A stretch of DNA of 30,040 bases from a virus: the IMG/VR virus record IMGVR_UViG_3300009000_000031, positions 1 through 30,040 of that record. One strand, given 5' to 3'. Positions 17,178 to 24,843 of this stretch are shown here, in pieces. Within the stretch, counting starts at the first letter, position 1. Each line of letters opens with the position of its first letter. Below the pieces are notes generated by a model, which worked only from the letters and a program-made list of their open reading frames with translations, was not told the DNA's origin and did no database searches. The position numbers and the translations under genes are program-made.

Positions 17178-20100
17178 TGTCTTCTTTACGAGAACAACTA
17201 AAACTAAAGAGGCAGCAGTCTTTTACTGATGATGCTTTATCATCTGATATTCAGGATGATGAGGAAGAAGGTCAAAGTCTTAAAGATAAATTAAAGGCTA
17301 GGAGACTACAGGCAGCACAAGCAGAACAAGATGAAGTTGTAACTGCCCCCGACACTACTGTAGTATCTTTAAAAGACAGACTAAAAGCTAGACGACAGGG
17401 GCAGCAATTAGATACTGCTGTCTCAACAGAGCCTGTAGATACAGGTGAAGTACCTGAAGGCTTTAAGGCTGTTCCTCAAGTACCTACTGGTGATGCACCA
17501 GAGGACTATCTCCCCAAACTAGAACCCATTGATGCGCCTACACCAACAGTGTCAAAACAGACTGACTCTGCGTTTAACTATGCCCGTACTGCAAAAACAG
17601 CAGAGGAACTTAGTAATATTGGCAGTGTAATACCAGAAAACTTTATAGAGGAATCTATAGCAGAACCTTTCCAGCCTATTGTAGAATGGATTGGTAAAGC
17701 AGCAGGTAAAGACATTAGAAATCTAGCTGTAGCTATGGAAGCTGTGTCGGACACTACTGCTAATGTTGGGGTAGCCTTAACTAAAGGATTAAAAGCTGTC
17801 GGAGTTGACATACCTTTTGAGGACAGAGTAGGCGGTGAGAAGTTTGCTGGTGATATGGGTATGATGTTAGAAATGATGGAGAATATGGTTCCCGGTGCTT
17901 CAGCGGCTATGCGTCCCGTAAGAAAACTATTTAGAGAAGCCAAGCAGACAGCCAAGTTAAAAGCAAGGGGTGAGAAAGCCCGTGCTAAACTACTTGACCG
18001 TAAGATGAACATCAACAAGGCCAAGGAAGCTACAGCAGAAGAGATAGCAACTAAGACGGCACGGGCTGAACAAGTTGCGGCGGAGAACGTAGACTTAAAG
18101 AATGAACTTATTGTAGGCTTTGAGGAACAGACAGGCAAGACTATCTCAACTGTAGTAGATGGTGTGCGTGTAGTTGATGATGAACTAGCACGTAAAGCTG
18201 GTAAAGAAACTGCTGAAGAGATAAGTTTTAAAGAAACTAGAAGTGAGACAGCTAGAGCGTTAGGTCTTGGTGATGTCGAGGCTGATGATGCAGCTAAACT
18301 AGCTGGCGTTGGTGATACACTTACTGCGCCTATACTCAAGCCAGAGAAGCTAGATGGTTTAGTTGCTGCAGCATCTGACCTAAAGACTAAGTATCCTACA
18401 GCGTTTGATAATGATAAGACTGTAATAGATAACCTACTTGACCTGACTATCAACAAAGAATTGATAGCGGGTGACGAACTCATCGACACACTGAACAAGT
18501 ACAATGTATCCTTTGAGGATTACATTCTTACTGTTGTAGGGTCTGGCTCAGAGGCAGGTAAAGTACTCAACAAGCTGTCTCAGATTAAACGTGCAAGGCC
18601 CCTAAATGAGATGCAAGACTTGCAACGTGCAGCTACACAGGCACGTCAAGGTGCTATACGTAATAACATTATGCGCCTAGAAGGTATACGCCGTGGTGGT
18701 CTGGTGTCTCAACTTGCTACCGCTGCACGTAACCTACAGTCTGCAGGTATTCGTTCACCCATGGATTCACTAGGTAACGTAATGGATACTGCTTTATATA
18801 ATATGGGCGAAGCAAAAGGTGTGGGTGGTAAGGCTGCTGCTGGTGCTAAGTCTCTTATCAGTAAAGAAAACTGGAAGGATAGCTTTGCCAATATGAAGTA
18901 TATGTTTGGCCCTGAAAACAGACAGGATGCCAAAGATTATGTTGACTTTATCTTGGATAGACCTGAACTAGCCAAGCAGTTTGACCTTATGTTTAACCAG
19001 CTTAACGAATTACAGGCGGCTACTGGTAGGGGTATGGCACGTAAAGAGCAAGTAGATAATTTTATAGAGGCGGCTAGACAACGTGCCAAAGACACTAAAA
19101 CAAAATTTGATTTAAAGAAAGCTAGACGGGAAGCTGAAGCGGCTGCTGATGCTACACCAACATTAGGTAAAGGTGTAGATACAGTGCTATCTGAACTAGA
19201 GGATGGTGTCAGCGTACTAAACAGTGCTAACCGCTGGCAAGAATACCTTGTACGTAGGGGTGCATTCCTTGGTGAACTAGAACGCCTAGTCAAGCGTGAA
19301 TATAAGATTGATTTAATTGACACGTTGAATGATGGCAAGATTAAAGACTTGCTCAATGATTCAACTACAGTGCGTCCTAAAGGGGCTAGGTCATTCAATG
19401 AACTGGTAGCTGATGCTACTAACAATGCACTAGATGTAACCTACGCAAAGCAGCCTGACATCGGCGTGTTCAGAGAAGCTACATCATTCATTACTCGTAA
19501 TGGTTTGACTGTTGTAATGCCATTCCCACGTTTTATGTTTAACTCAATGGAGTTGATGGGTAATTATGCGGGTGGTGCATCTATACCCTTGACAAAAAAG
19601 ATTATGGGTCAAATACCTAAAGGCACTAAACTATCCGCTAAAGATAGACAACGTATCTCACGTAACCTAGTAGGTATAGGCGCAGTTGGTGCAGCTTACA
19701 TGGCTCGTAGTGGTGAGGATGCACCTGCAGACTATAAAGAGATTAATGTAGGCGATGGTACAGTGATGGATACTACACCACAGTTTCCGCTACGTCAGAT
19801 GCTATACTTAGGTGAAGCAACTAAGCGTATAAAGGATGGTACGTTTGATGACTTTTGGAATGGTAAAGAGTTCGCAGAAACATTCTTGGGTACTAATATA
19901 CGTGTAGGTGTAGGTAATAGCCTTGTAGATGAAGTGGTACAGCTTGCAGGTGACTCTGACTTAACTAGAGATGAAGTTGCAGCAAGGCGTGTAGGCCGTG
20001 CGTTAGGTAACTATCTATCTACTTGGGCTGTACCGTTTGCACAGATAATTGACAGTGAACGTGCGCTAGGTATACGGGGTGAAACATACAAGGATGTAGC

Positions 20101-20767
20101 ACAAGACCCTACACTAGAGTTTGGTTCTACATTTGGGAAGGAAGTTAAAAGACCTTTTGATGCTCGTGGTTTTACAACGTCGCCAAAAGAAGAAGCAGAC
20201 TTTCCTAATCGTGAACGTCTATTCCAAGACGAATCAAGTAGAGTAGCTTCAGCATTAAAGGTTGGGTTAGGGCTTACCTTGAGAACACAAGATAGTGAAG
20301 AGGGTGAATATATTAAACGCCTTGGCTTAACTGAGTTTGAGTTGGGCAGCACATCTAAAGTACCTAGTGTACGTAGATTTGAGAATGAACAACTACGTAG
20401 CATTATACCCGGCATTGTGTCTGCTGCACAGGCTTATGAAGAGGCATCTCGTGAGACATATAAAAGTAATACAGAACTACAGAAAGAAATGACTGAGCAA
20501 GAGTTTGTTAACAGTCGTATCAGACCATTAATAAAGTCTCAAATCAGAGCAGCTAAACAAGAGTTAACTGATGGTAACACAATTAACTCAGAAGCACCTG
20601 CTTACATTGAGGCAATGACTGCATACCGTAGGCTACCAAAGGATATACGTAAAAATGCGGCATCAGAGTTTTTGTTAAGTCGGGGTAGACCTGCTGATGG
20701 TGCTAGTGTGGAAGACTTATTTGCCCTTGCTGAGTATGGTAAAGCATTAAAGGATGCGTACAGATAA
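17177..20767 (+). CDS. Very large internal virion/ejection protein, T7 gp16-like position
   Basis: At 1196 residues this is the last gene of the rightward arm, matching the place and scale of T7 gp16 (about 1318). The N-terminus carries three copies of a basic amphipathic motif (SLREQLKLKR at 3-12, SLKDKLKARR at 34-43, SLKDRLKARR at 64-73) separated by acidic linkers. The rest is mostly helical. Possible membrane-active stretches are VVMPFPRFMFNSMELMGNYA (about 778-797) and VGIGAVGAAYMA (about 831-842). I see no lysozyme or transglycosylase signature, so a peptidoglycan-cleaving activity is not supported. It probably helps form the DNA translocation channel. The stop codon runs into the A-tract of the convergent terminator. 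Confidence 0.6.
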   Translation: MSSLREQLKLKRQQSFTDDALSSDIQDDEEEGQSLKDKLKARRLQAAQAEQDEVVTAPDTTVVSLKDRLKARRQGQQLDTAVSTEPVDTGEVPEGFKAVPQVPTGDAPEDYLPKLEPIDAPTPTVSKQTDSAFNYARTAKTAEELSNIGSVIPENFIEESIAEPFQPIVEWIGKAAGKDIRNLAVAMEAVSDTTANVGVALTKGLKAVGVDIPFEDRVGGEKFAGDMGMMLEMMENMVPGASAAMRPVRKLFREAKQTAKLKARGEKARAKLLDRKMNINKAKEATAEEIATKTARAEQVAAENVDLKNELIVGFEEQTGKTISTVVDGVRVVDDELARKAGKETAEEISFKETRSETARALGLGDVEADDAAKLAGVGDTLTAPILKPEKLDGLVAAASDLKTKYPTAFDNDKTVIDNLLDLTINKELIAGDELIDTLNKYNVSFEDYILTVVGSGSEAGKVLNKLSQIKRARPLNEMQDLQRAATQARQGAIRNNIMRLEGIRRGGLVSQLATAARNLQSAGIRSPMDSLGNVMDTALYNMGEAKGVGGKAAAGAKSLISKENWKDSFANMKYMFGPENRQDAKDYVDFILDRPELAKQFDLMFNQLNELQAATGRGMARKEQVDNFIEAARQRAKDTKTKFDLKKARREAEAAADATPTLGKGVDTVLSELEDGVSVLNSANRWQEYLVRRGAFLGELERLVKREYKIDLIDTLNDGKIKDLLNDSTTVRPKGARSFNELVADATNNALDVTYAKQPDIGVFREATSFITRNGLTVVMPFPRFMFNSMELMGNYAGGASIPLTKKIMGQIPKGTKLSAKDRQRISRNLVGIGAVGAAYMARSGEDAPADYKEINVGDGTVMDTTPQFPLRQMLYLGEATKRIKDGTFDDFWNGKEFAETFLGTNIRVGVGNSLVDEVVQLAGDSDLTRDEVAARRVGRALGNYLSTWAVPFAQIIDSERALGIRGETYKDVAQDPTLEFGSTFGKEVKRPFDARGFTTSPKEEADFPNRERLFQDESSRVASALKVGLGLTLRTQDSEEGEYIKRLGLTEFELGSTSKVPSVRRFENEQLRSIIPGIVSAAQAYEEASRETYKSNTELQKEMTEQEFVNSRIRPLIKSQIRAAKQELTDGNTINSEAPAYIEAMTAYRRLPKDIRKNAASEFLLSRGRPADGASVEDLFALAEYGKALKDAYR

Positions 20768-20796
20768 AAAAAAAAACAGGGGAATCAAATCCCCTG
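20766..20796 (-). terminator. Terminator for the leftward replication arm
   Basis: CAGGGGA (20777-20783) pairs perfectly with TCCCCTG (20790-20796) around a 6-base loop. Read on the minus strand, the hairpin is followed by 11 T residues (the A-run 20766-20776), a canonical intrinsic terminator. On the plus strand only CTCCTTT follows, so rightward termination would be weak. It lies between the convergent arms and also holds the stop codon of the 24-residue microprotein. Confidence 0.88.
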
Positions 20797-20859
20797 CTCC
20801 TTTACTAATACATGCAACAAATACATATATAGCATTGCTACAATACCTAATAGTATCAT
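20785..20859 (-). CDS. Putative 24-residue membrane microprotein
   Basis: The reading frame encodes MILLGIVAMLYMYLLHVLVK then EQGI and stop. Its ATG overlaps the mazG stop codon (ATGA), the same junction used by other genes in this arm, so translation by re-initiation is plausible. Residues 2-19 are almost wholly hydrophobic and could span a membrane once. The stop codon lies in the loop of the transcript's own terminator hairpin. No separate ribosome-binding site is obvious. Such a short frame could arise by chance, but the junction and composition argue for a real product. It could be a tiny holin-like or regulatory membrane peptide; function unknown. Confidence 0.45.
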   Translation of the reverse strand: MILLGIVAMLYMYLLHVLVKEQGI

Positions 20860-21182
20860 CGGTTATCGCCATCACCTTGTAGACGATTCCTAGCTTTCCT
20901 ATCCGCCAGTTTCTCCAAGTTGTCTTCCATGATTTTACCAAGGTTCACTCCTAACTCTTGCGATAGTACAGCAATATACCAACAGACATCACCTAGTTCC
21001 TTTGTAATCTCTGCACGTTTAGCGGGGTTATCACCATCACGTATCAGCTTCTTAGCCTTGTTAGCAATCTCACCTGCCTCACCTGTCAGTCCTAACGTCA
21101 AATACGCTAGGGCTGTTTCTTTTGGGAAGATGGCTGTAGTACATGCTTTACTTTGGTATTCTGATGCTGTTATGCCACTCAT
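20856..21182 (-). CDS. mazG: MazG-like nucleotide pyrophosphohydrolase
   Basis: This protein hydrolyses nucleoside triphosphates to monophosphates and pyrophosphate. Phage MazG proteins are thought to clear aberrant dNTPs or alter host nucleotide signalling. The chosen start gives 108 residues. The all-alpha NTP-PPase signature is present, with ExxE in GLTGEAGE, ExxD in KELGD, and the later DNLEKLADR segment, all metal- and substrate-binding parts of the family. The ATG at 21182 has AAGGAG six bases upstream. An in-frame ATG at 21227 (123 residues) has only a weak AAGG and would overlap the previous gene. The ATGA junction links its stop to the microprotein. It belongs with nrdJ in nucleotide supply. 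Confidence 0.85.
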   Translation of the reverse strand: MSGITASEYQSKACTTAIFPKETALAYLTLGLTGEAGEIANKAKKLIRDGDNPAKRAEITKELGDVCWYIAVLSQELGVNLGKIMEDNLEKLADRKARNRLQGDGDNR

Positions 21183-21204
21183 TTGTTTCTCCTTCATCCA
21201 CTGT

Positions 21205-21438
21205 TTAGCTTCTTGCTCTAGCTTCATTTGTCTGTACCTTGTTTAGCTGCTCATAGTAGGCATCATTCCAACCACGCTGCCACTCACGTGCTTGCATAGT
21301 ATGGGTGTCCATATTAGGACGATGCTCTAGATATACGCCCTTCTTATTAAACCTGCCACCATGCTTAAATGCTTCATATCCCCACTGGTATTGAATACGC
21401 AGCGGAGCATCGTACTTACTTAATCCATTACGCCGCAT
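21205..21438 (-). CDS. Ribosome modulation factor (Rmf/CrpP-fold)-like protein
   Basis: This 77-residue basic protein contains GYEAFKHGGRF, then RPNMDTHTMQAREWQRGWNDAYYEQL. E. coli Rmf has the same order: GYQAG, a Gly-Arg, a Pro-containing turn, then xWLGGWREA. The GY-A, G-R, P and W-xx-GW-xx-A positions align. Rmf drives 100S dimer formation and silences ribosomes, while CrpP-type relatives have other reported roles. Here a longer insert separates the two halves. AAGGAG lies before the ATG, and the gene overlaps its upstream neighbour by 11 bases. A role in slowing or redirecting host translation is inference; the family assignment is moderately secure. Confidence 0.55.
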   Translation of the reverse strand: MRRNGLSKYDAPLRIQYQWGYEAFKHGGRFNKKGVYLEHRPNMDTHTMQAREWQRGWNDAYYEQLNKVQTNEARARS

Positions 21439-21970
21439 CTACTAACTCCTTTTTGAACTCATTGAACAGTGTCTTTGTTTGATGGTTGAATATCTTGATA
21501 GCTTTTACATTATCAATCTTAAACCATTCACCCTTACGTTCATCGGCAAAGTGCTGGAATATCTTATGCATCTCAGCTTCTTTACTGTGTCTATTGTCTG
21601 TCTCAAGACGGGCGATGATACGGTAGTCACGGAATGGTGAGGATGTTTGGTATCCGTTACAGCGGTCATCAGCATTGACTGCCTTACCTACCTTTACCCA
21701 TCCTAGCCATGCGTCATTGACAATGGCGTACACTTCCCCTTCTTTTGTAGATTCAATCTGTTCATGTGACCATGCATCATCAAGTGACTTGTATCTACCT
21801 GCCTTCCACAAAGGATGAGATCGTGGGATATACTTACCATTGACCCACATACGCCGTGCATTCTTTGTTTGGTATTGTTCTAAGCGTTCCCGCTTACCAT
21901 CACTGGGAATGTACCACCATTCTCCATCTTCAAATACTGTCTTAGCTGTCTTCAGTACGCTTTTCGTCAT
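21428..21970 (-). CDS. T5orf172/MUG113-type GIY-YIG superfamily protein
   Basis: This 180-residue protein has a C-terminal GIY-YIG-like domain (about residues 78-152). GEVYAIV stands in the GIY position, WVKVGKA in the YIG position, followed by R103, Glu at 131 and 133, H135, and the terminal EWFKI. This is the T5orf172 pattern, in which a Glu-plus-His region and a GEWF motif follow the YIG strand. The first 70 residues (EWWYIPSDG, then MWVNGKYIPRSHPLWKAGRY) look like a separate small domain, perhaps for DNA recognition. Members may be nicking or homing-type nucleases or DNA-binding proteins; activity here is unproven. GGAG precedes the ATG. The gene lies between nrdJ and the Rmf-like gene, and the 44-aa frame overlaps its start. 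Confidence 0.7.
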   Translation of the reverse strand: MTKSVLKTAKTVFEDGEWWYIPSDGKRERLEQYQTKNARRMWVNGKYIPRSHPLWKAGRYKSLDDAWSHEQIESTKEGEVYAIVNDAWLGWVKVGKAVNADDRCNGYQTSSPFRDYRIIARLETDNRHSKEAEMHKIFQHFADERKGEWFKIDNVKAIKIFNHQTKTLFNEFKKELVDAA

Positions 21971-22076
21971 AGGATTTCTCCTTTTCTTTTTGTTTCAACC
22001 ACTCTTCTCTGCAAGGGTGATGAACAGGTGGGTTATGTTGCACCCACCCGTCACCTGTCTTCCATACTACACTCAT
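21942..22076 (-). CDS. Putative 44-residue protein filling the nrdJ downstream gap
   Basis: The frame starts at an ATG overlapping the nrdJ stop codon (ATGA), runs through the roughly 100-base gap, and ends 29 bases inside the GIY-YIG gene in another frame. It encodes MSVVWKTGDGWVQHNPPVHH, then PCREEWLKQKEKEK and an acidic tail. The N-terminal half has three His and one Cys in 9 residues, a possible metal-binding cluster, and two Trp, unlike random sequence. The gene is otherwise unannotatable and I do not recognise a family. Context suggests co-translation with nrdJ. Function unknown. Confidence 0.55.
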   Translation of the reverse strand: MSVVWKTGDGWVQHNPPVHHPCREEWLKQKEKEKSYDEKRTEDS

Positions 22077-24001
22077 GCTGCGTTCAAGTCAACTACTTCA
22101 CAAACGCCAGCAGTACAAGCCAACTCACGTCCACCTGATGTAGTATCTTCCTTCTCAAACTCCTGAAGCATAGACCAGTCTACGTTCTTTGGCATCTTAG
22201 CTGCCCACTTTTTGTATGTGTCAGCATCAATGTCCTGATAAGGTGCTTGCTGATATGTATGCTCACTGAATGGCAGGAAGCTGATACCGCTGACCTCATC
22301 AAAGTGTTCGTAGACCCACGCACCTACAGCCATCCATTCATTCTCTTTTACAGAGATGGTGACTGATGGTTTGTGTTCACACCAGTGACGCTGATAAGTC
22401 AGCCACAGTTCAAGCTGTTCAATGGCTGTCATACCTGTGCGTGTCACTGCGTTCTTAGGTGACTTCATAGGGAAGCTAAACACTGTCGTTGAGTCGGGCT
22501 TCATTACGTCAGGTTCAGCAGGTATATCCTGTGAAATCAAGAACTGTGTCAATGGGTCTTTGTTATCCCCACGGACAGTGCGAATGTAGTATGGGTTGTG
22601 TCTGGCGTGAATGCCACTAGCACTATCTACAAGCTGCGATACCGTACCACTAGGCTTGACACAAGTGATAGCAGCAGACTGCTCAATGCCAAGTTCAAAT
22701 GCCATAGCTGCATTAGCTTCAATGGCAGTGACACGCAGCATCTCAAGTGTATCTGCTACTTGCTTGCCCTTGTGTAGTTCAGCACAATCCATGATGCCTG
22801 TCAGGGATACACCAAGCAAGCGTTCCTGCTCTGTATTCTGCCGCCAAATCTTACGTAGGTAACGAAAGTTTGTCAGTGTAGATTGGAATGTACCTAGAAT
22901 AGTGGCAAGGCGTACCTTCTCTTTCAATGATGCCAGCGTGTCCGTTTCACGTGCAACAACCTCTGACAAGTTACAGAACTGGTATGGACGTAGGATAATC
23001 TCAGAGCAAGGGTTGCAACCAAAGTCTTGGTCAGCATCACGCCTACCATTCTTAGCTGCTTGCTTCCTAGCTGACTCACGATTGAAGATACCACGCTCAC
23101 CTGACTTACTATCATACAACGACAACCACTCACGCATGAATGTACCCATCTCTGGCTTCTGCTTGTACGCTACAGAGTTATTAGCCAGCGCACGTTGACC
23201 TTCATTCTCCCACCACTGACCTGACTTGGCATGAGCCATCTGGTCATCATTAAGATTAGACAATGAAATCAATGCGCTACGGCGTACGCCACCAACCACA
23301 ACAACTTCACCAATCTTGCACATGATGTCGTGACACTCGATTGGATACAGTCTGCGACCTGCTGCACCTTTGAACTTCTGTATGACAAACTCAAATAGTT
23401 CAACTAAAGGCTGTGGGCCTGATGCACGACCGCCGAATGTCTTCAGTCTTGCACCTGCAGGGCGAACCTCACTCACATCAAACTTTGGAACTTGTCCAGC
23501 ATATAGCATGAAGATAAGTTCCTTCAGTGACTTTGCCCAACCGGGGCGGCTGTCACCTACCTTGATTACTGTGTCTGTCTCGTGAAACTCTTCATTTACC
23601 ATAGGCAGCTTCTCAATGTTATGACGTTCTACACTGAAGCCTACACCTGTACCACACATGAGGATGTACATAGTCTCATCAAACGCACGTGGGCTATCCA
23701 CTGGTACGTATGAACAGTTGTATCCACCCACATGGCAGCGGTCTAGTGCTGGTCCTGCAGTCATCAACGCCCTCATGCTAGGCATGATAGACTGATTGAG
23801 TACGGCTTCTTCTAGTTCCGCCCTCAGTGTATCTGGTAGCTTGTAACCGCAATAGCTACCCAAGTGATTAGCCATATAATCAAAATATCTTGTAACTGTT
23901 TCACCCCATGTCTCCCTTCGTTGCTCATCTTCTTTCCATCTTGCATAGCGTGAAAGGGCTATGAAGTTCTGGTAGTCTGTTGGTAATGTATTGCTAATCA
24001 T
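22073..24001 (-). CDS. nrdJ: Adenosylcobalamin-dependent ribonucleotide reductase (class II, monomeric)
   Basis: This enzyme reduces ribonucleoside triphosphates to deoxyribonucleotides by a B12-generated thiyl radical, feeding phage DNA synthesis. The 642 residues hold all key cysteines: C96 in GGYNCSY and C343 in QFCNLSE are the likely redox pair, C332 in NPCSE is the radical cysteine with E334, and C629 and C634 near the C-terminus form the CxxxxC pair that re-reduces the active site. PSGTVSQLVD near residue 455 is a phosphate-binding loop. The layout resembles the Lactobacillus leichmannii enzyme (about 739), though shorter. No separate small subunit is needed or present. GGAG lies before the ATG. 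B12 dependence implies that the host makes or imports cobalamin. Confidence 0.92.
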   Translation of the reverse strand: MISNTLPTDYQNFIALSRYARWKEDEQRRETWGETVTRYFDYMANHLGSYCGYKLPDTLRAELEEAVLNQSIMPSMRALMTAGPALDRCHVGGYNCSYVPVDSPRAFDETMYILMCGTGVGFSVERHNIEKLPMVNEEFHETDTVIKVGDSRPGWAKSLKELIFMLYAGQVPKFDVSEVRPAGARLKTFGGRASGPQPLVELFEFVIQKFKGAAGRRLYPIECHDIMCKIGEVVVVGGVRRSALISLSNLNDDQMAHAKSGQWWENEGQRALANNSVAYKQKPEMGTFMREWLSLYDSKSGERGIFNRESARKQAAKNGRRDADQDFGCNPCSEIILRPYQFCNLSEVVARETDTLASLKEKVRLATILGTFQSTLTNFRYLRKIWRQNTEQERLLGVSLTGIMDCAELHKGKQVADTLEMLRVTAIEANAAMAFELGIEQSAAITCVKPSGTVSQLVDSASGIHARHNPYYIRTVRGDNKDPLTQFLISQDIPAEPDVMKPDSTTVFSFPMKSPKNAVTRTGMTAIEQLELWLTYQRHWCEHKPSVTISVKENEWMAVGAWVYEHFDEVSGISFLPFSEHTYQQAPYQDIDADTYKKWAAKMPKNVDWSMLQEFEKEDTTSGGRELACTAGVCEVVDLNAA

Positions 24002-24004
24002 CTC

Positions 24005-24151
24005 TTACTCCGTTATCGTTCTAATGTTTCTAATACTAGCACCGTCAATATCATAAAAGTATTCTTGGATGCTTTCCTCTAATTCCTCGCCCACCTGCCC
24101 ATCAGCAGGGACGGGATACTCTTCCTCGTCAATATCAATTGTAATGAACAT
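24005..24151 (-). CDS. Small acidic protein of 48 residues
   Basis: The frame encodes MFITIDIDEEEYPVPADGQV, then GEELEESIQEYFYDIDGASI and RNIRTITE. It begins 1 base after the DUF3310 stop codon and ends 3 bases before the nrdJ ATG, filling a gap of about 150 bases in the operon. The strand-strand-helix-strand look (FITIDID, a helix, ASIRNIRTI) suggests a compact alpha-beta fold. I recall similar small acidic proteins in marine phage replication regions, but none with a known role. There is no strong ribosome-binding site, so it is probably translated by coupling. Confidence 0.65.
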   Translation of the reverse strand: MFITIDIDEEEYPVPADGQVGEELEESIQEYFYDIDGASIRNIRTITE

Positions 24152-24152
24152 C

Positions 24153-24473
24153 TTAACTCGCATCTGCCATTACCTCTTCAATCAACCTATCCAGATACCA
24201 TCTGGCTTTCTGCAAATCTTCAATGGGTTTATCCTTGTAGTCAAAACGCCATAGATATTTCATAATGTTACCCTGCAGGTAATACTTGAAGCCGCCGTCT
24301 GTGGCTGCACTGATAGCGTCAATACATTCAATGCCTGTCTGATTATAGTGTGGTGGACTGTTGACCATATCCACGTTACCATAAATCTCTTTACCTTCCT
24401 GCTCTGCTAAATCTGCCCATTTAGGATTTAACTCTGCTGCTTTGGCTTTCATAAACTGTTCGTGCTTCATCAT
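24153..24473 (-). CDS. DUF3310 domain protein
   Basis: This 106-residue soluble protein carries the DUF3310 signature in its second half: VNSPPHYNQTGIECIDAI, then YLQGNIMKYLWRF, and DLQKARWYLDRLIEE. DUF3310 proteins are widespread in phages, sometimes labelled nucleotide-kinase-like, but their activity is not established. The conserved His-Tyr and the Trp-Arg-Phe segment suggest a helical ligand-binding fold. The ATG overlaps the upstream stop codon (ATGA), and the 48-aa gene follows after 1 base. Its position next to nrdJ hints at a link with nucleotide metabolism, which is inference. Confidence 0.8.
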   Translation of the reverse strand: MMKHEQFMKAKAAELNPKWADLAEQEGKEIYGNVDMVNSPPHYNQTGIECIDAISAATDGGFKYYLQGNIMKYLWRFDYKDKPIEDLQKARWYLDRLIEEVMADAS

Positions 24474-24841
24474 GCTGACCCCTTTGTCCTGCTGTTAAAG
24501 TTAAGGTGTACTACATTACCATCATAGGTCTTTTCCACACCCGCTTCTTCCTCCAGTTCTACATCAATATCCATCTCGTTGTCAATAACTTTTGTGACAT
24601 ACTCGTGAACAATATTGCGTAGTTCCTCTACCTCTTCCATGACAGGCACAGCAGCACACATCATCTTAGCAAAGTGCATGACCTGATAGTAGTCGTCATC
24701 ATCAAGAGGATTGTCAGGCATAGCCATTATAGATATATCAACTTCGCCTGACCACTTACCATCGTTATCAGCGAATGGTCTGACACGTATAAGGAAGTCC
24801 TCGTTTTGTATTTCTTTAGATAGTTTATCCATCATATTCAT
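24470..24841 (-). CDS. Acidic protein of unknown function
   Basis: This 123-residue protein is rich in Asp, Glu and Met (FLIRVRPFADNDGKWSGEVD, then NPLDDDDYYQVMHFAKMM). It has an amphipathic helical middle and a very acidic stretch at about residues 90-105. No family was recognised. GGAG lies 6 bases before the ATG, and its TGA overlaps the ATG of the DUF3310 gene. An alpha-beta N-terminus followed by acidic helices could suit a regulator or a DNA-mimic-like protein, but nothing in the sequence proves this. Confidence 0.6.
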   Translation of the reverse strand: MNMMDKLSKEIQNEDFLIRVRPFADNDGKWSGEVDISIMAMPDNPLDDDDYYQVMHFAKMMCAAVPVMEEVEELRNIVHEYVTKVIDNEMDIDVELEEEAGVEKTYDGNVVHLNFNSRTKGSA

Positions 24842-24843
24842 GC

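Noticed and set aside
17578-18504. Long minus-strand frame opposite the large ejection protein
   Set aside because: The product is Ser/Ala/Leu low-complexity sequence expected from the complement of a Lys/Glu/Ala-rich gene; no ribosome-binding site or operon context.
19592-19620. TTGACA at about 19592 on the plus strand
   Set aside because: The hexamer is perfect but 17 bp downstream there is only AATACC; no -10.
17177-20767. Lytic transglycosylase domain as in T7 gp16
   Set aside because: No Glu-Ser-x-Phe-type lysozyme/transglycosylase motif could be found in the N-terminal region.
22064-22092. TTGACT-N17-TAGTAT on the minus strand as a promoter for the GIY-YIG gene
   Set aside because: The -10 matches only 4 of 6 and the site overlaps two coding frames; too weak to annotate.
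24335-24375. TATAAT-like sequence on the minus strand within the DUF3310 gene
   Set aside because: No recognisable -35 at 16-18 bp; it encodes conserved residues of the DUF3310 motif.
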